The notes beneath the pieces are model-generated. The model was given only the letters and a program-made list of their open reading frames with translations. It was not told where the DNA came from and did no database searches. From assembly GCF_000003605.2 (NCBI RefSeq), contig NW_003115944.1:1-28910 (forward strand): a stretch of DNA of 28,910 nt. The letters run 5' to 3'. This document shows positions 1 through 10,206 of the stretch, one piece after another (within the stretch, counting starts at the first letter, position 1; each line of letters begins with the position of its first letter). Made by a program: the position numbers and the translations under genes. The DNA is from Saccoglossus kowalevskii (taxonomy: Eukaryota > Hemichordata > Enteropneusta > Harrimaniidae).

Positions 1-112
1 TCATCCATGAGATAAGGTTCCAATGTTCATTCTTACCTGTTGTTTCATTTCATATATACAGGTTCCATGTTCATTCTTACCCGTTGTTTTATTCCATGAG
101 ATAGGTTCCATG
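1..112 (+). repeat. Degenerate left edge of the array
   Basis: The first two to three monomers are less regular than the rest. Single-base additions appear as GATAAGGTTCCAATG near 11-25 and CATATATACAGG near 51-62, where CATAAGACAGG is usual. From about 70 onward the 43-bp register is clean. The irregularity may be true decay at an array or contig end, or low-coverage consensus at the end of an assembled sequence. Confidence 0.7.
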
Positions 113-142
113 TTCATTGCTACCTATTGTTTCATTTCATAA

Positions 143-1346
143 GACAGGTTCCATGTTCATTCTTACCTGTTGTTTCATTTCATAAGACAGATTGCATGTT
201 CATTCCTACCTATTGTTTCATTTCATAAGATAGGTTCCATGTTCATTCTTACCTAATGTTTCATTTCATAAGACAGGTTCCATGTTCTTTCCTACCTATT
301 GTTTCATTTCATAAGACAGGTTCCATGTTCATTCTTACCTGTTGTTTCATTTCATAAGACAGATTGCATGTTCATTGCTACCTATTGTTTCATTTCATAA
401 GACAAGTTCCATGTTCATTCCTACCTATTGTTTCATTTCATAAGACAGGTTGCATGTTCTTTCCTACCTATTGTTTTATTCCATGATATAGGTTCCATGT
501 TCATTCTTACCTGTTGTTTCATTTCATAAGACAGGTTCCATGTTCATTCTTACCCGTTGTTTTATTCCATGAGATAGGTTCCATGTTCATTGCTACCTAT
601 TGTTTCATTTCATAAGACAGGTTGCATGTTCTTTCCTACCTATTGTTTTATTCCATGAGATAGGTTCCATGTTCATTGCTACCTATTGTTTCATTTCATG
701 AGACAGGTTCCATGTTCATTCTTACCCGTTGTTTTATTCCATGAGATAGGTTCCATGTTCATTGCTACCTATTGTTTCATTTCATAAGATAGGTTCCATG
801 TTCATTGCTACCTATTGTTTCATTTCATAAGACAGGTTGCATGTTCTTTCCTACCTATTGTTTCATTTCATAAGACAGGTTCCATGATCATTCCTACCTA
901 TGGTTTCATTTCATAAGACAGGTTGCTTGTTCATTCCTACCTATTGTTTCATTTTATAAGACAGGTTGCATGTTCATTGCTACCTATTGTTTCATTTCAT
1001 AAGACAGGTTCCATGTTCATTCTTACCTGTTGTTTCATTTCATAAGACAGGTTCCATGCTCATTCTTACCTGTTGTTTTATTCCATGAGATAGGTTCCAT
1101 GTTCATTGCTACCTATTGTTTCATTTCATAAGACAAGTTGCATGTTCTTTCCTACATATTGTTTCATTTCATAAGACAGGTTCCATGTTCATTCCTACCT
1201 ATTGTTTCATTTCATAAGACAGGTTGCTTGTTCATTCCTACCTATTGTTTCATTTTATAAGACAAGTTGCATGTTCATTGCTACCTATTGTTTCATTTCA
1301 TAAGACAGGTTCCATGTTCATTCTTACCTGTTGTTTCATTTCATAA
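143..1346 (+). repeat. Duplicated block with near-copies at 20.6 and 23.5 kb
   Basis: This stretch of 28 monomers aligns without net gaps to 20567-21770 (offset 20424). Its first part also aligns to 23532-24009 (offset 23389). Shared markers are the monomer with CCTAATG (about 250 and 20670), the GACAAGTTCC junction (about 400 and 20825), the rare CCATGATATA at 481 and 20905, and CATGCTC at 1055 and 21479. The two copies part after about 1346, where this one continues with GATTGCATG and the other with GGTTGCATGTTCTTT. Offsets agree with the net indels between them, so the copies are in register. Confidence 0.85.
229..1180 (+). repeat. Duplicated block with near-copy at 8144-9095
   Basis: At an offset of 7915 bp this block matches 8144-9095. 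Both copies carry the unusual monomer with CATGATC followed by CCTATGG (about 883 and 8798), which I saw nowhere else, plus the same order of TTTTATTCC monomers and the CATGCTC monomer at 1055 and 8970. Only about half a dozen substitutions were noticed, for example CCATGATATA here against CCATGAGATA there. The copies separate where 9096 lacks one monomer that is present after 1180. Confidence 0.85.
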
Positions 1347-1899
1347 GACAGATTGCATGTTCATTCCTACCTATTGTTTCATTTCATAAGATAGGTTCCA
1401 TGTTCAATGCTACCTATTGTTTCATTTCATAAGACAGGTTGCATGTTCTTTCCTACCTATTGTTTCATTTCATAAGACAGGTTGCATGTTCATTCCTACC
1501 TATTGTATCATTTCATAAGACAGGTTGCATGTTCATTCCTACCTATTATTTCATTTCATAAGATAGGTTCCATGTTCATTCTTACCTAATGTTTCATTTC
1601 ATAAGACAGGTTCCATGTTCTTTCCTACCTATTGTTTCATTTCATAAGACAGGTTCCATGTTCATTCTTACCTGTTGTTTCATTTCATAAGACAGATTGC
1701 ATGTTCATTGCTACCTATTGTTTCATTTCATAAGATAGGTTCCATGTTCATTGCTACCTATTGTTTCATTTCATAAGACAGGTTGCATGTTCTTTCCTAC
1801 CTATTGTTTCATTTCATAAGACAGATTGCATGTTCATTCTTACCTGTTGTTTCATTTCATAAGACAGGTTCCATGTTCATTCTTACCTGTTGTTTTATT

Positions 1900-3020
1900 C
1901 CCTGAGATAGGTTCCATGTTCATTCCTACCTATTGTTTCATTTCATAAGACAGGTTCCATGTTCATTCCTACCTATTGTTTCATTTCATAAGACAGGTTC
2001 CATGTTCATTCTTACCTGTTGTTTTATTCCATGAGATAAGTTCCATGTTCATTGCTATCAATTGTTTCATTTCATAAGACAGGTTCCATGTTCATTCCTA
2101 CCTATTGTTTCATTTCATAAGACAGGTTCCATGTTCATTCTTACCTGTTGTTTCATTTCATAAGATAGGTTGCATGTTCATTCCTACCCATTGTTTTATT
2201 CCATGAGACAGGTTCCATGTTCATTCCTACCTATTGTTTCATTTCATAAGACAGGTTGCTTGTTCATTCCTACCTATTGTTTTCATTTTATAAGACAAGT
2301 TGCATGTTCATTGCTACCTATTTGTTTCATTTTCATAAGACAGGTTCCATGTTCATTCTTACCTGTTGTTTCATTTCATAAGACAGATTGCATGTTCATT
2401 CCTACCTATTGTTTCATTTCATAAGATAGGTTCCATGTTCAATGCTACCTATTGTTTCATTTCATAAGACAGGTTGCATGTTCTTTCCTACCTATTGTTT
2501 CATTTCATAAGACAGGTTGCTTGTTCATTCCTACCTATTGTTTCATTTTATAAGACAAGTTGCATGTTCATTGCTACCTATTGTTTCATTTCATAAGACA
2601 GGTTCCATGTTCATTCTTACCTGTTGTTTCATTTCATAAGACAGATTGCATGTTCATTCCTACCTATTGTTTCATTTCATAAGATAGGTTCCATGTTCAA
2701 TGCTACCTATTGTTTCATTTCATAAGACAGGTTCCATGTTCTTTCCTACCTATTGTTTCATTCCATAAGACAGGTTCCATGTTCATTCTTACCTGTTGTT
2801 TCATTTCATAAGACAGATTGCATGTTCATTGCTACCTATTGTTTCATTTCATAAGATAGGTTCCATGTTCATTGCTACCTATTGTTTCATTTCATAAGAC
2901 AGGTTGCATGTTCTTTCCTACCTATTGTTTCATTTCATAAGACAGATTGCATGTTCATTCTTACCTGTTGTTTCATTTCGTAAGACAGGTTCCATGTTCA
3001 TTCTTACCTGTTGTTTTATT
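1900..3020 (+). repeat. 26-monomer unit, first of two adjacent related units
   Basis: The unit starts at a CCCTGAG monomer and ends at the next one (3021). Its length is 1121 bp, 26 monomers plus 3 bases. The three extra bases are T insertions between 2279 and 2334. The order after CCCTGAG, namely a CCATGAGATAAG monomer, a CTATCAATTG monomer, then CCTACCCATTG, matches the following 1032-bp unit, but the internal composition differs. Confidence 0.8.
2279..2334 (+). other. Cluster of three private T insertions
   Basis: Two neighbouring monomers carry extra T bases: TTGTTTTCATTTTATAAG (one extra) and CTATTTGTTTCATTTTC (two extra). They lie in T runs and are absent from all sister copies of these monomers, such as 3385-3450 and 5850-5910. 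Together they add exactly 3 bases, so the frame recovers and an 84-codon open frame (2170-2424) results. They are either private mutations or homopolymer errors. Confidence 0.75.
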
Positions 3021-4526
3021 CCCTGAGATAGGTTCCATGTTCATTCCTACCTATTGTTTCATTTCATAAGACAGGTTCCATGTTCATTGCTACCTATTGT
3101 TTCATTTCATAAGACAGGTTCCATGTTCATTCTTACCTGTTGTTTTATTCCATGAGATAAGTTCCATGTTCATTGCTATCAATTGTTTCATTTCATAAGA
3201 CAGGTTCCATGTTCATTCCTACCTATTGTTTCATTTCATAAGACAGGTTCCATGTTCATTCTTACCTGTTGTTTCATTTCATAAGATAGGTTGCATGTTC
3301 ATTCCTACCCATTGTTTTATTCCATGAGACAGGTTCCATGTTCATTCCTACCTATTGTTTCATTTCATAAGACAGGTTGCTTGTTCATTCCTACCTATTG
3401 TTTCATTTTATAAGACAAGTTGCATGTTCATTGCTACCTATTGTTTCATTTCATAAGACAGGTTCCATGTTCATTCTTACCTGTTGTTTCATTTCATAAG
3501 ACAGATTGCATGTTCATTCCTACCTATTGTTTCATTTCATAAGATAGGTTCCATGTTCAATGCTACCTATTGTTTCATTTCATAAGACAGGTTGCATGTT
3601 CTTTCCTACCTATTGTTTCATTTCATAAGACAGGTTGCATGTTCATTCCTACCTATTGTATCATTTCATAAGACAGGTTGCATGTTTATTCCTACCTATT
3701 ATTTCATTTCATAAGATAGGTTCCATGTTCATTCTTACCTAATGTTTCATTTCATAAGACAGGTTCCATGTTCTTTCCTACCTATTGTTTCATTTCATAA
3801 GACAGGTTCCATGTTCATTCTTACCTGTTGTTTCATTTCATAAGACAGATTGCATGTTCATTGCTACCTATTGTTTCATTTCATAAGATAGGTTCCATGT
3901 TCATTGCTACCTATTGTTTCATTTCATAAGACAGGTTGCATGTTCTTTCCTACCTATTGTTTCATTTCATAAGACAGATTGCATGTTCATTCTTACCTGT
4001 TGTTTCATTTCATAAGACAGGTTCCATGTTCATTCTTACCTGTTGTTTTATTCCCTGAGATAGGTTCCATGTTCATTCCTACCTATTGTTTCATTTCATA
4101 AGACAGGTTCCATGTTCATTGCTACCTATTGTTTCATTTCATAAGACAGGTTCCATGTTCATTCTTAGCTGTTGTTTTATTCCATGAGATAAGTTCCATG
4201 TTCATTGCTATCAATTGTTTCATTTCATAAGACAGGTTCCATGTTCATTCCTACCTATTGTTTCATTTCATAAGACAGGTTCCATGTTCATTCTTACCTG
4301 TTGTTTCATTTCATAAGATAGGTTGCATGTTCATTCCTACCCATTGTTTTATTCCATGAGACAGGTTCCATGTTCATTCTTACCCGTTGTTTTATTCCAT
4401 GAGATAGGTTCCATGTTCATTGCTACCTATTGTTTCATTTCATAAGACAGGTTCCATGTTCATTCCTACCTATTGTTTCATTTCATAAGACAGGTTGCAT
4501 GTTCTTTCCTACCTATTGTTTTATTC
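2781..4526 (+). repeat. 57-monomer tandem duplication, copy 1
   Basis: At an offset of 2451 bp (57 monomers) this segment is repeated at 5232-6977. Landmark pairs are CCCTGAG at 3021/5472 and 4053/6504 and TGTATCATT at 3658/6109. The CTATCAATTG monomers also correspond. Divergence starts near 4526, where this copy has a TTTTATTCC monomer and the other a TTTCATTTC monomer. Confidence 0.87.
3021..4052 (+). repeat. 24-monomer (1032-bp) higher-order unit
   Basis: The unit is bounded by CCCTGAG monomers exactly 1032 bp apart. The same 24-monomer unit recurs at 5472-6503 and 16863-17894. Ordered internal landmarks are CTATCAATTG, CCTACCCATTG, GCTTGTTC with TTTTATAAG, TTCAATGCT, TGTATCATT, CCTATTATTTC and CCTAATG. 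It is the most regular higher-order unit in the window, but even it is not repeated in a long uninterrupted run. Confidence 0.87.
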
Positions 4527-4789
4527 CATGAGATAGGTTCCATGTTCATTCTTACCTGTTGTTTCATTTCATAAGACAGGTTCCATGTTCATTCTTACCC
4601 GTTGTTTTATTCCATGAGATAGGTTCCATGTTCATTGCTACCTATTGTTTCATTTCATAAGACAGGTTGCATGTTCTTTCCTACCTATTGTTTTATTCCA
4701 TGAGATAGGTTCCATGTTCATTGCTACCGATTGTTGCATTTCATAAGATAGGTTCCATGTTCATTGCTACCTATTGTTTCATTTCATAA

Positions 4790-5176
4790 GACAGGATGCA
4801 TGTTCATTCCTACCTATTGTTTCATTTCATAAGATAGGTTCCATGTTCATTGCTACCTATTGTTTCATTTCAGAAGACAGGTTGCATGTTCTTTCCTACC
4901 TATTGTTTCATTTCATAAGACAGGTTGCATGTTCATTCCTACCTATTGTTTCATTTCATAAGATAGGTTCCATGTTCATTGCTACCTATTGTTTCATTTC
5001 AGAAGACAAGTTGCATGTTCTTTCCTACCTATTGTTTCATTTCATAAGACAGGTTGCATGTTCATTCCTACCTATTGTTTCATTTCATAAGATAGGTTCC
5101 ATGTTCATTGCTACCTATTGTTTCATTTCAGAAGACAGGTTGCATGTTCTTTCCTACCTATTGTTTCATTTCATAA
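4790..5176 (+). repeat. Three tandem 129-bp trimers carrying CAGAAG, copy 1
   Basis: Three consecutive 129-bp units (4790, 4919, 5048) each hold three monomers: GGTTGCATG with TTCATTCC, GATAGGTTCC with TTCATTGC, and GGTTGCATG (once AGTTGCATG) with TTCTTTCC. The second monomer of each trimer ends in CAGAAG instead of CATAAG (4871, 5000, 5129). This change of column 41 turns the TAA present in other monomers into GAA, exactly in the frame that would otherwise close there. A 162-codon open frame, 4774-5262, results. Its translation is a 43-residue repeat rich in Phe, Ile, Ser, Cys and His. Its start codon is an ordinary repeat ATG and its end is the normal repeat TAA. No promoter, intron, known domain or non-repeat sequence supports a gene. 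The trimer appears again only at 18632-19018. Confidence 0.85.
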
Positions 5177-5231
5177 GACAGGTTGCATGTTCATTCCTAC
5201 CTATTGTTTCATTTCATAAGACAGGTTGCAT

Positions 5232-6977
5232 GTTCATTCTTACCTGTTGTTTCATTTCATAAGACAGATTGCATGTTCATTGCTACCTATTGTTTCATTT
5301 CATAAGATAGGTTCCATGTTCATTGCTACCTATTGTTTCATTTCATAAGACAGGTTGCATGTTCTTTCCTACCTATTGTTTCATTTCATAAGACAGATTG
5401 CATGTTCATTCTTACCTGTTGTTTCATTTCATAAGACAGGTTCCATGTTCATTCTTACCTGTTGTTTTATTCCCTGAGATAGGTTCCATGTTCATTCCTA
5501 CCTATTGTTTCATTTCATAAGACAGGTTCCATGTTCATTCCTACCTATTGTTTCATTTCATAAGACAGGTTCCATGTTCATTCTTACCTGTTGTTTTATT
5601 CCATGAGATAAGTTCCATGTTCATTGCTATCAATTGTTTCATTTCATAAGACAGGTTCCATGTTCATTCCTACCTATTGTTTCATTTCATAAGACAGGTT
5701 CCATGTTCATTCTTACCTGTTGTTTCATTTCATAAGATAGGTTGCATGTTCATTCCTACCCATTGTTTTATTCCATGAGACAGGTTCCATGTTCATTCCT
5801 ACCTATTGTTTCATTTCATAAGACAGGTTGCTTGTTCATTCCTACCTATTGTTTCATTTTATAAGACAAGTTGCATGTTCATTGCTACCTATTGTTTCAT
5901 TTCATAAGACAGGTTCCATGTTCATTCTTACCTGTTGTTTCATTTCATAAGACAGATTGCATGTTCATTCCTACCTATTGTTTCATTTCATAAGATAGGT
6001 TCCATGTTCAATGCTACCTATTGTTTCATTTCATAAGACAGGTTGCATGTTCTTTCCTACCTATTGTTTCATTTCATAAGACAGGTTGCATGTTCATTCC
6101 TACCTATTGTATCATTTCATAAGACAGGTTGCATGTTCATTCCTACCTATTATTTCATTTCATAAGATAGGTTCCATGTTCATTCTTACCTAATGTTTCA
6201 TTTCATAAGACAGGTTCCATGTTCTTTCTTACCTATTGTTTCATTTCATAAGACAGGTTCCATGTTCATTCTTACCTGTTGTTTCATTTCATAAGACAGA
6301 TTGCATGTTCATTGCTACCTATTGTTTCATTTCATAAGATAGGTTCCATGTTCATTGCTACCTATTGTTTCATTTCATAAGACAGGTTGCATGTTCTTTC
6401 CTACCTATTGTTTCATTTCATAAGACAGATTGCATGTTCATTCTTACCTGTTGTTTCATTTCATAAGACAGGTTCCATGTTCATTCTTACCTGTTGTTTT
6501 ATTCCCTGAGATAGGTTCCATGTTCATTCCTACCTATTGTTTCATTTCATAAGACAGGTTCCATGTTCATTGCTACCTATTGTTTCATTTCATAAGACAG
6601 GTTCCATGTTCATTCTTACCTGTTGTTTTATTCCATGAGATAAGTTCCATGTTCATTGCTATCAATTGTTTCATTTCATAAGACAGGTTCCATGTTCATT
6701 CCTACCTATTGTTTCATTTCATAAGACAGGTTCCATGTTCATTCTTACCTGTTGTTTCATTTCATAAGATAGGTTGCATGTTCATTCCTACCCATTGTTT
6801 TATTCCATGAGACAGGTTCCATGTTCATTCTTACCCGTTGTTTTATTCCATGAGATAGGTTCCATGTTCATTGCTACCTATTGTTTCATTTCATAAGATA
6901 GGTTCCATGTTCATTCCTACCTATTGTTTCATTTCATAAGACAGGTTGCATGTTCTTTCCTACCTATTGTTTCATTT
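5232..6977 (+). repeat. 57-monomer tandem duplication, copy 2
   Basis: This is the partner of 2781-4526 at 2451 bp. It includes a complete 24-monomer unit (5472-6503). Small differences from copy 1 include TTCATTCC against TTCATTGC in the second monomer after CCCTGAG, and CTTTCTTACC near 6226 against CTTTCCTACC. Both copies are followed by a CCCGTTG TTTTATTCC monomer before they diverge. Confidence 0.86.
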
Positions 6978-7885
6978 CATAAGACAGGTTCCATGTTCAT
7001 TCCTACCTATTGTTTCATTTCATAAGACAGGTTGCTTGTTCATTCCTACCTATTGTTTCATTTTATAAGACAGGTTGCATGTTCATTGCTACCTATTGTT
7101 TCATTTCATAAGACAGGTTCCATGTTCATTCTTACCTGTTGTTTCATTTCATAAGACAGGTTCCATGCTCATTCTTACCTGTTGTTTTATTCCATGAGAT
7201 AGGTTCCATGTTCATTGCTACCTATTGTTTCATTTCATAAGACAAGTTGCATGTTCTTTCCTACTTATTGTTTCATTTCATAAGACAGGTTCCATGTTCA
7301 TTCCTACCTATTGTTTCATTTCATAAGACAGGTTGCTTGTTCATTCCTACCTATTGTTTCATTTCATAAGACAGGTTGCATGTTCTTTCCTACCTATTGT
7401 TTCATTTCATAAGACAGATTGCATGTTCATTCTTACCTATTGTTTCATTTCATAAGACAGGTTGCATGTTCTTTCCTACCTATTGTTTCATTTCATAAGA
7501 CAGGTTGCATGTTCATTCCTACCTATTGCTTCATTTCATAAGACAGGTTCCATGTTCATTGCTACCTATTGTTTCATTTCATAAGACAGGTTCCATGTTC
7601 ATTCCTACCTATTGTTTCATTTCGTAAGACAGGTTGCATGTTCTTTCCTACCTATTGTTTCATTTCGTAAGATAGGTTGCATGTTCTTTCCTACCTATTG
7701 TTTTATTCCATGAGATAGGTTCCATGTTCATTGCTACCTATTGTTTCATTTCATAAGACAGGTTGCATGTTCTTTCCTATCTATTGTTACATTTCATAAG
7801 ACAGGTTGCATGTTCATTCCTACCTATTGTTTCATTTCATAAGATAGGTTCCATGTTCATTGCTACCTATTGTTTCATTTCATAA

Positions 7886-9095
7886 GACAGGTTCCATGTT
7901 CATTCTTACCTGTTGTTTCATTTCATAAGACAGATTGCATGTTCATTCCTACCTATTGTTTCATTTCATAAGATAGGTTCCATGTTCAATGCTACCTATT
8001 GTTTCATTTCATAAGACAGGTTGCATGTTCTTTCCTACCTATTGTTTCATTTCATAAGACAGGTTGCATGTTCATTCCTACCTATTGTATCATTTCATAA
8101 GACAGGTTGCATGTTCATTCCTACCTATTATTTCATTTCATAAGATAGGTTCCATGTTCATTCTTACCTAATGTTTCATTTCATAAGACAGGTTCCATGT
8201 TCTTTCCTACCTATTGTTTCATTTCATAAGACAGGTTGCATGTTCATTCTTACCTGTTGTTTCATTTCATAAGACAGATTGCATGTTCATTGCTACCTAT
8301 TGTTTCATTTCATAAGACAGGTTCCATGTTCATTTCTACCTATTGTTTCATTTCATAAGACAGGTTGCATGTTCTTTCCTACCTATTGTTTTATTCCATG
8401 AGATAGGTTCCATGTTCATTCTTACCTGTTGTTTCATTTCATAAGACAGGTTCCATGTTCATTCTTACCCGTTGTTTTATTCCATGAGATAGGTTCCATG
8501 TTCATTGCTACCTATTGTTTCATTTCATAAGACAGGTTGCATGTTCTTTCCTACCTATTGTTTTATTCCATGAGATAGGTTCCATGTTCATTGCTACCTA
8601 TTGTTTCATTTCATGAGACAGGTTCCATGTTCATTCTTACCCGTTGTTTTATTCCATGAGATAGGTTCCATGTTCATTGCTACCTATTGTTTCATTTCAT
8701 AAGATAGGTTCCATGTTCATTGCTACCTATTGTTTCATTTCATAAGACAGGTTGCATGTTCTTTCCTACCTATTGTTTCATTTCATAAGACAGGTTCCAT
8801 GATCATTCCTACCTATGGTTTCATTTCATAAGACAGGTTGCTTGTTCATTCCTACCTATTGTTTCATTTTATAAGACAGGTTGCATGTTCATTGCTACCT
8901 ATTGTTTCATTTCATAAGACAGGTTCCATGTTCATTCTTACCTGTTGTTTCATTTCATAAGACAGGTTCCATGCTCATTCTTACCTGTTGTTTTATTCCA
9001 TGAGATAGGTTCCATGTTCATTGCTACCTATTGTTTCATTTCATAAGACAAGTTGCATGTTCTTTCCTACTTATTGTTTCATTTCATAAGACAGG
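7886..9095 (+). repeat. 28-monomer block repeated at 13.0-14.25 kb
   Basis: At an offset of 5157 bp the segment matches 13043-14252. Shared landmarks are TTCAATGCT, TGTATCATT (8087/13244), CCTATTATTTC, CCTAATG, the run of CCCGTTG and TTTTATTCC monomers, and CATGCTC (8970/14127). The second half also matches 229-1180, so this block exists at least three times. Spacing of TGTATCATT monomers around here (8087, 9377; then 11955, 13244, 14577) is about 30-31 monomers, the local dominant period. Confidence 0.84.
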
Positions 9096-9749
9096 TTGCT
9101 TGTTCATTCCTACCTATTGTTTCATTTTATAAGACAAGTTGCATAATCATTGCTACCTATTGTTTCATTTCATAAGACAGGTTCCATGTTCATTCTTACC
9201 TGTTGTTTCATTTCATAAGACAGATTGCATGTTCATTCCTACCTATTGTTTCATTTCATAAGATAGGTTCCATGTTCAATGCTACCTATTGTTTCATTTC
9301 ATAAGACAGGTTGCATGTTCTTTCCTACCTATTGTTTCATTTCATAAGACAGGTTGCATGTTCATTCCTACCTATTGTATCATTTCATAAGACAGGTTGC
9401 ATGTTCATTCCTACCTATTATTTCATTTCATAAGATAGGTTCCATGTTCATTCTTACCTAATGTTTCATTTCATAAGACAGGTTGCTTGTTCATTCCTAC
9501 CTATTGTTTCATTTTATAAGACAGGTTGCATGTTCATTCCTACCTATTGTTTCATTTCATAAGACAGGTTCCATGTTCATTCTTACCTGTTGTTTCATTT
9601 CATAAGACAGGTTCCATGCTCATTCTTACCTGTTGTTTTATTCCATGAGATAGGTTCCATGTTCATTGCTACCTATTGTTTCATTTCATAAGACAAGTTG
9701 CATGTTCTTTCCTACTTATTGTTTCATTTCATAAGACAGGTTCCATGTT

Positions 9750-9758
9750 CATTCTACC
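9750..9758 (+). repeat. 42-bp monomer variant CATTCTACC (seven clean copies)
   Basis: One C is missing from the usual CATTCCTACC, giving a 42-bp monomer. The same deletion occurs at 9750, 11641, 12930, 15982, 20454, 22431 and 26640, and in a more damaged form at 25869. Every clean copy follows an AGTTGCATG monomer with CCTACTTATTG. Sharing one indel in one context shows these monomers descend from a single mutated copy by block duplication, and that the deletion is not a random read error. Confidence 0.85.
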
Positions 9759-9948
9759 TATTGTTTCATTTCATAAGACAGGTTGCTTGTTCATTCCTAC
9801 CTATTGTTTCATTTTATAAGACAAGTTGCATGTTCATTGCTACCTATTGTTTCATTTCATAAGACAGGTTCCATGTTCATTCTTACCTGTTGTTTCATTT
9901 CATAAGACAGATTGCATGTTCATTCCTACCTATTGTTTCATTTCATAA

Positions 9949-10206
9949 GATAGGTTCCATGTTCAATGCTACCTATTGTTTCATTTCATAAGACAGGTTG
10001 CATGTTCTTTCCTACCTATTGTTTCATTTCATAAGACAGGTTGCATGTTCATCCTACCTATTGTTTCATTTCATAAGATAGGTTTCCATGTTCAATGCTA
10101 CCTATTGTTTCATTTCATAAGACAGGTTGCATGTTCTTTCCTACCTATTGTTTCATTTCATAAGACAGGTTGCATGTTCATTCCTACCTATTGTATCATT
10201 TCATAA
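9949..10206 (+). repeat. Local three-monomer duplication with compensating indels
   Basis: The order TTCAATGCT monomer, GGTTGCATGTTCTTT monomer and GGTTGCATGTTCATT monomer occurs twice in a row, a 129-bp step that sister copies (for example 13139-13260) lack. The first copy has a missing base near 10050 (TTCATCCTACC) and an extra one near 10083 (AGGTTTCCATG). These cancel and keep a 76-codon frame open (9976-10206). The frame has no features of a gene. Confidence 0.7.

Larger units (their letters stand above)
2721..5396 (+). repeat. 2.7-kb segmental duplicate, copy 1
   Basis: This is the longest intra-window duplication I could follow. At an offset of 13842 bp it matches 16563-19239. Paired landmarks are CCCTGAG at 3021/16863 and 4053/17895, TGTATCATT at 3658/17500, TTCAATGCT at 3556/17398 and the CAGAAG triplets from 4790/18632. 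Differences are sparse and mostly single substitutions, for example CTTAGCTG near 4165 against CTTACCTG, and CCGATTGTTGC near 4727 against CCTATTGTTTC. A one-base insertion near 19146 is the only length change noticed. Upstream of 2721 and downstream of 5396 monomer order differs. Confidence 0.88.

Noticed and set aside
143-185. Steroid-receptor or heat-shock element from GGTTCCATGTTC
   Set aside because: The TTC/TGTTC elements are direct, not inverted, and the spacing does not match either consensus.
2285-2296. TATA-box-like TTTTATAAG in the GCTTGTTC monomers
   Set aside because: It is one base from the common TTTCATAAG, recurs dozens of times without any downstream gene, and has no other promoter element nearby.
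2170-2424. 84-codon plus-strand open frame
   Set aside because: It is open only because of three extra T bases at 2279-2334; sister units without them have the normal stop. The product is pure repeat translation.
4774-5262. 162-codon open frame as a real gene (also 18616-19104)
   Set aside because: The start ATG and final TAA are ordinary monomer bases, the frame covers only the CAGAAG trimers, and no promoter, domain or non-repeat sequence accompanies it. Kept as a finding on stop loss, not as a CDS.
9976-10206. 76-codon open frame
   Set aside because: It depends on a missing base near 10050 and an extra base near 10083; purely satellite-derived.
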